From the NCBI GenBank assembly GCA_964410965.1, contig CAYPIY010000016.1, positions 1 to 34,520 of the forward strand: DNA of 34,520 nucleotides. The letters run 5' to 3'. The stretch is from JBBIRG01 sp964410965 (lineage in GTDB: Bacteria; CLD3; SB21; JBBIRG01). Below the pieces are notes generated by a model. That model worked only from the letters and a program-made list of their open reading frames with translations. It searched no databases and was not told the origin of the DNA. Below, piece by piece: positions 32,389-34,520 of this stretch (its first letter is position 1; every line of letters starts with the position of its first letter). The translations under genes and the position numbers were made by a program.

Positions 32389-34520
32389 TTAAATGCTCAT
32401 GCTGATTCCGGCGACAATCGTCCGGTTGCTGAAATAACTCCGGATCGGGCTGCGCTGTGAGAAATCTTCCGAATAACGGTAATCAAGAATGTTTTTCGTG
32501 CCGAACAGATTCAGGGCTTCGATGTACAGCGCCACATACTTCTGCTCGCCGAAGAAAATCATTTTGGTAAGTCTGGTGTCGAACCTCATGAACGCGGGGA
32601 ATCGTTCCGAATACCTCTCCCCGTATACGGGTTTCCATACTCCGCCGTATTCGACGCCGGATTCAACGGGCGTAAAGGGCCGGCCTGTAGCGTACCGCGC
32701 GGTAAATGACCATTCGTATCCTTTTCCCATCCGTGTTTTCTGTATGATTTTAATGTTATGCGTAATGTCATAAATCGTGGGCCGCTGACCGGGAACATCA
32801 AATTCCTTGCGCCGTGTTTGGATGAAGCTGTAGGAAATCCAGCCGGAAAGCTTCCCGATTCCGCCTTTCAGAAAAAAGTCAACACCCCGCGCGAATCCTT
32901 TTCCCCGGCTGATGTACTGCTTATCCGCGTTCTCAAGCGGCAAACGGGAGTACCATTTATAATATCCTTCAATTTTCAACTGTGTGGCATTGACCGTTTT
33001 CTCAAATCCCAGCACGGCATGAATCGCGCGCATCGGCTTCAGATGAGGATTTCCATACACGGGATCATACAGCGTAATCGCGGGATACTGGTGAAAGGTT
33101 CCAGCTGAAAAGCGGATAAAAGTATTGTTTGACCATTCATGCGCCAGGGAACCTCTGACATCCGCGCTTAAAGCCCCGGACAAATCATGATAGTCCCCGC
33201 GGATTCCGGCGGATAAAGACCATCGGGCCGCTAATTTGTGCTGGAGTTCGGCGTAATTGCCCTGAACCCAAGACCGGCTGCGGCCGTCAATGGACATGCT
33301 GTCGGCGCCGGTAAAAAATTCCCCTCCGCGTTTCGGCAGTACAAACCGAAAATGATAGTGATCCGTGAAAATCTCCGAGCCGAACAGGATGCGCGTTTGG
33401 TCATTGATGTCCATCTGATTGTCCCAGCGGCCCTTCAGGTTGTATTCATGATTGTCACGACTCCAGTTCATGAACGACCACCGGTTACGATAGCCGGAGT
33501 ACGTCACGGCGGCCTTGCTGAACCAGTTTGGTTTAATGAAATCGGACACAACGATGCCTCCGACCAGTTGACCGGACGTCAGCGCGTAACGGCTTTGATT
33601 CGTCTGAAGCGAAATATCGAATTGCTGCGCGTCATCGCTGTACATCCCTAGAAACTGGACCAGTCCGCTTTTCGAGTAATTAACATTCACGATGCCCGTG
33701 AGATTGGACGACACCGGATCCTCGACAACATCAAAGCTTGGCTTATTCGCCATGAAAAGAAGTTTTGTGGACGTTTTTTTTCCGCATAACTGCATGTTGA
33801 CATTATCGGAAATCACCCGCTGAAATCCGCCGCCCAGCGAGACCATGTTGACGTCAAGGTTCAGCCGGTTTTGCCTGATCCTGTTTTCGGTTTCGATATC
33901 GAGCACGCCGGAAAGCGCGTTCCCGTATTTGACCGAAAACCCGCCGCTTGAAAAATAAAGTTTCTTCATCACCGATGTTTCAACGATTGTAAACAATCCC
34001 GTCCCGGCGGTATTCTCACCGTGATAGGGATGATTCAGCGTTGCTGTATTTATCATGATCAGGTTTTCCGACGGACTGCCTCCCCGCACGGGGATAGCGG
34101 CGGTTTCATCGGTCTGCGTGATTCCGGGCAGCGCCTTGATGCTCTGAAAGATATCCGCCGCTCCGCCCGGCGTCGTGTAAACGTCATATTTATTCAGCGT
34201 AGTCTTTCCTTCGCCGCCGGTATAGGCGCTGGCTTCAATAGTCACTTCTTTCAGGTCGAGCGATTTTTCGCGCATCCGGATGATTTGAACCGACGATTGT
34301 GGAATCGTTATTGTCCTGCTGTATTTTTCATACCCGATCATGCCCGCGGTAAGAATGCGTGTTCCGGTAACGGACGTTGATATCTCGAAATATCCGCTGT
34401 CATCGCTGACGTCACCTGCGTAATCACCGTCCGTGAAATAAACATTGACATAGGGAATCGCCTTGCCGTGTTCATCGAGCGTGTAACCTTTAAACAACGT
34501 CTTCTGCGCTTGAGCGGAAT
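32389..34520 (-). CDS. TonB-dependent receptor with carboxypeptidase-regulatory domain (5' end cut)
   Basis: This gene runs off the window's right edge. Reading continues in frame to the edge as S-A-Q-A-Q-K-T-L-F-K-G, the end of a signal peptide, so only a few codons are missing. Visible order: a CarboxypepD_reg domain (first 90 residues or so), a plug domain (about 110-215) with V-R-G-G-S-P-S-E-N-L-I-M-I and G-N-A-L-S-G-V-L-D-I, then a large beta-barrel to the final strand ending in G-I-S-M-S-I. It lies in the outer membrane and takes up a ligand with TonB energy. Its substrate is not identifiable. It leads the LytS-LytR genes in one direction. Confidence 0.92.
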   Translation of the reverse strand, partial: SAQAQKTLFKGYTLDEHGKAIPYVNVYFTDGDYAGDVSDDSGYFEISTSVTGTRILTAGMIGYEKYSRTITIPQSSVQIIRMREKSLDLKEVTIEASAYTGGEGKTTLNKYDVYTTPGGAADIFQSIKALPGITQTDETAAIPVRGGSPSENLIMINTATLNHPYHGENTAGTGLFTIVETSVMKKLYFSSGGFSVKYGNALSGVLDIETENRIRQNRLNLDVNMVSLGGGFQRVISDNVNMQLCGKKTSTKLLFMANKPSFDVVEDPVSSNLTGIVNVNYSKSGLVQFLGMYSDDAQQFDISLQTNQSRYALTSGQLVGGIVVSDFIKPNWFSKAAVTYSGYRNRWSFMNWSRDNHEYNLKGRWDNQMDINDQTRILFGSEIFTDHYHFRFVLPKRGGEFFTGADSMSIDGRSRSWVQGNYAELQHKLAARWSLSAGIRGDYHDLSGALSADVRGSLAHEWSNNTFIRFSAGTFHQYPAITLYDPVYGNPHLKPMRAIHAVLGFEKTVNATQLKIEGYYKWYSRLPLENADKQYISRGKGFARGVDFFLKGGIGKLSGWISYSFIQTRRKEFDVPGQRPTIYDITHNIKIIQKTRMGKGYEWSFTARYATGRPFTPVESGVEYGGVWKPVYGERYSERFPAFMRFDTRLTKMIFFGEQKYVALYIEALNLFGTKNILDYRYSEDFSQRSPIRSYFSNRTIVAGISMSI

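Noticed and set aside
1..34520. CRISPR array, insertion sequence or prophage
   Set aside because: No regularly spaced repeats, transposase or phage structural genes are visible in any frame.

Overview
The window looks like chromosomal DNA of an uncultured Gram-negative bacterium of the FCB superphylum. A carboxypeptidase-regulatory TonB-dependent receptor, a LytS/LytR-type two-component pair, a lipoprotein of the kind often labelled 'viral A-type inclusion protein', and a membrane protein with a Bacteroidota-like N-terminus all point that way. The clearest promoters, however, are ordinary sigma70 type (TTGAGT-N17-TATAAT before tRNA-Arg, TTGATT-N17-TATAAT before tRNA-Lys, TTGCAT-N17-TATCAT before ffh), and Shine-Dalgarno sequences are often strong. 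That fits lineages such as Calditrichota, KSB1, Marinimicrobia or Ignavibacteriota better than Bacteroidota proper. The assignment is an inference from gene content; no rRNA is present.

Layout. 1-5.4 kb (+ strand): a secreted or membrane-anchored acidic Cys/Asp repeat protein, tRNA-Arg(CCU), a membrane-anchored TPR protein, a Nudix hydrolase, a GH57 alpha-glucan enzyme and an acyl-CoA thioesterase. 5.4-10.2 kb (- strand): a U32-family protein overlapping a membrane protein, then a bacterial-microcompartment (BMC) cluster: a PduS-like Fe-S flavoprotein, a PduT-like tandem-BMC shell protein that keeps its Fe-S cysteine, and a tightly coupled small membrane protein. No other shell protein or core enzyme is visible, so this is an orphan or satellite redox module. 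10.3-11.2 kb: an overlapping pair, a small basic protein and an AbiEii-like nucleotidyltransferase. 11.2-18.9 kb: a lipoprotein, a SIMPL-like secreted protein and a 2032-residue soluble hybrid histidine kinase with about ten PAS and two GAF domains.

18.9-21.5 kb (- strand): an AraC/GyrI-like regulator, a GIDE-domain membrane protein and a shikimate-kinase-like protein with several altered motif residues. 21.7-24.6 kb: tRNA-Lys(CUU) with promoter and terminator, an OsmC-like protein, a GT4 glycosyltransferase and a convergent SAM methyltransferase. 25.2-30.2 kb (+ strand): the translation/secretion cluster ffh-rpsP-khpA-rimM-trmD-rplS, followed by a UbiA-family prenyltransferase resembling archaeal-type DGGGP synthase. 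30.5 kb to the end (- strand): TonB-dependent receptor (cut by the window edge), LytS-type sensor kinase and LytTR response regulator, apparently one transcription unit.

Most of the window is housekeeping and signalling. The most unusual items are the orphan PduS/PduT pair with its coupled membrane protein, the acidic cysteine-repeat secreted protein, the divergent shikimate-kinase-like protein with a structured leader, and two gene-like but ORF-less intergenic stretches (24.84-25.2 kb and 30.19-30.5 kb). I saw no CRISPR array, intact insertion sequence, prophage or rRNA.
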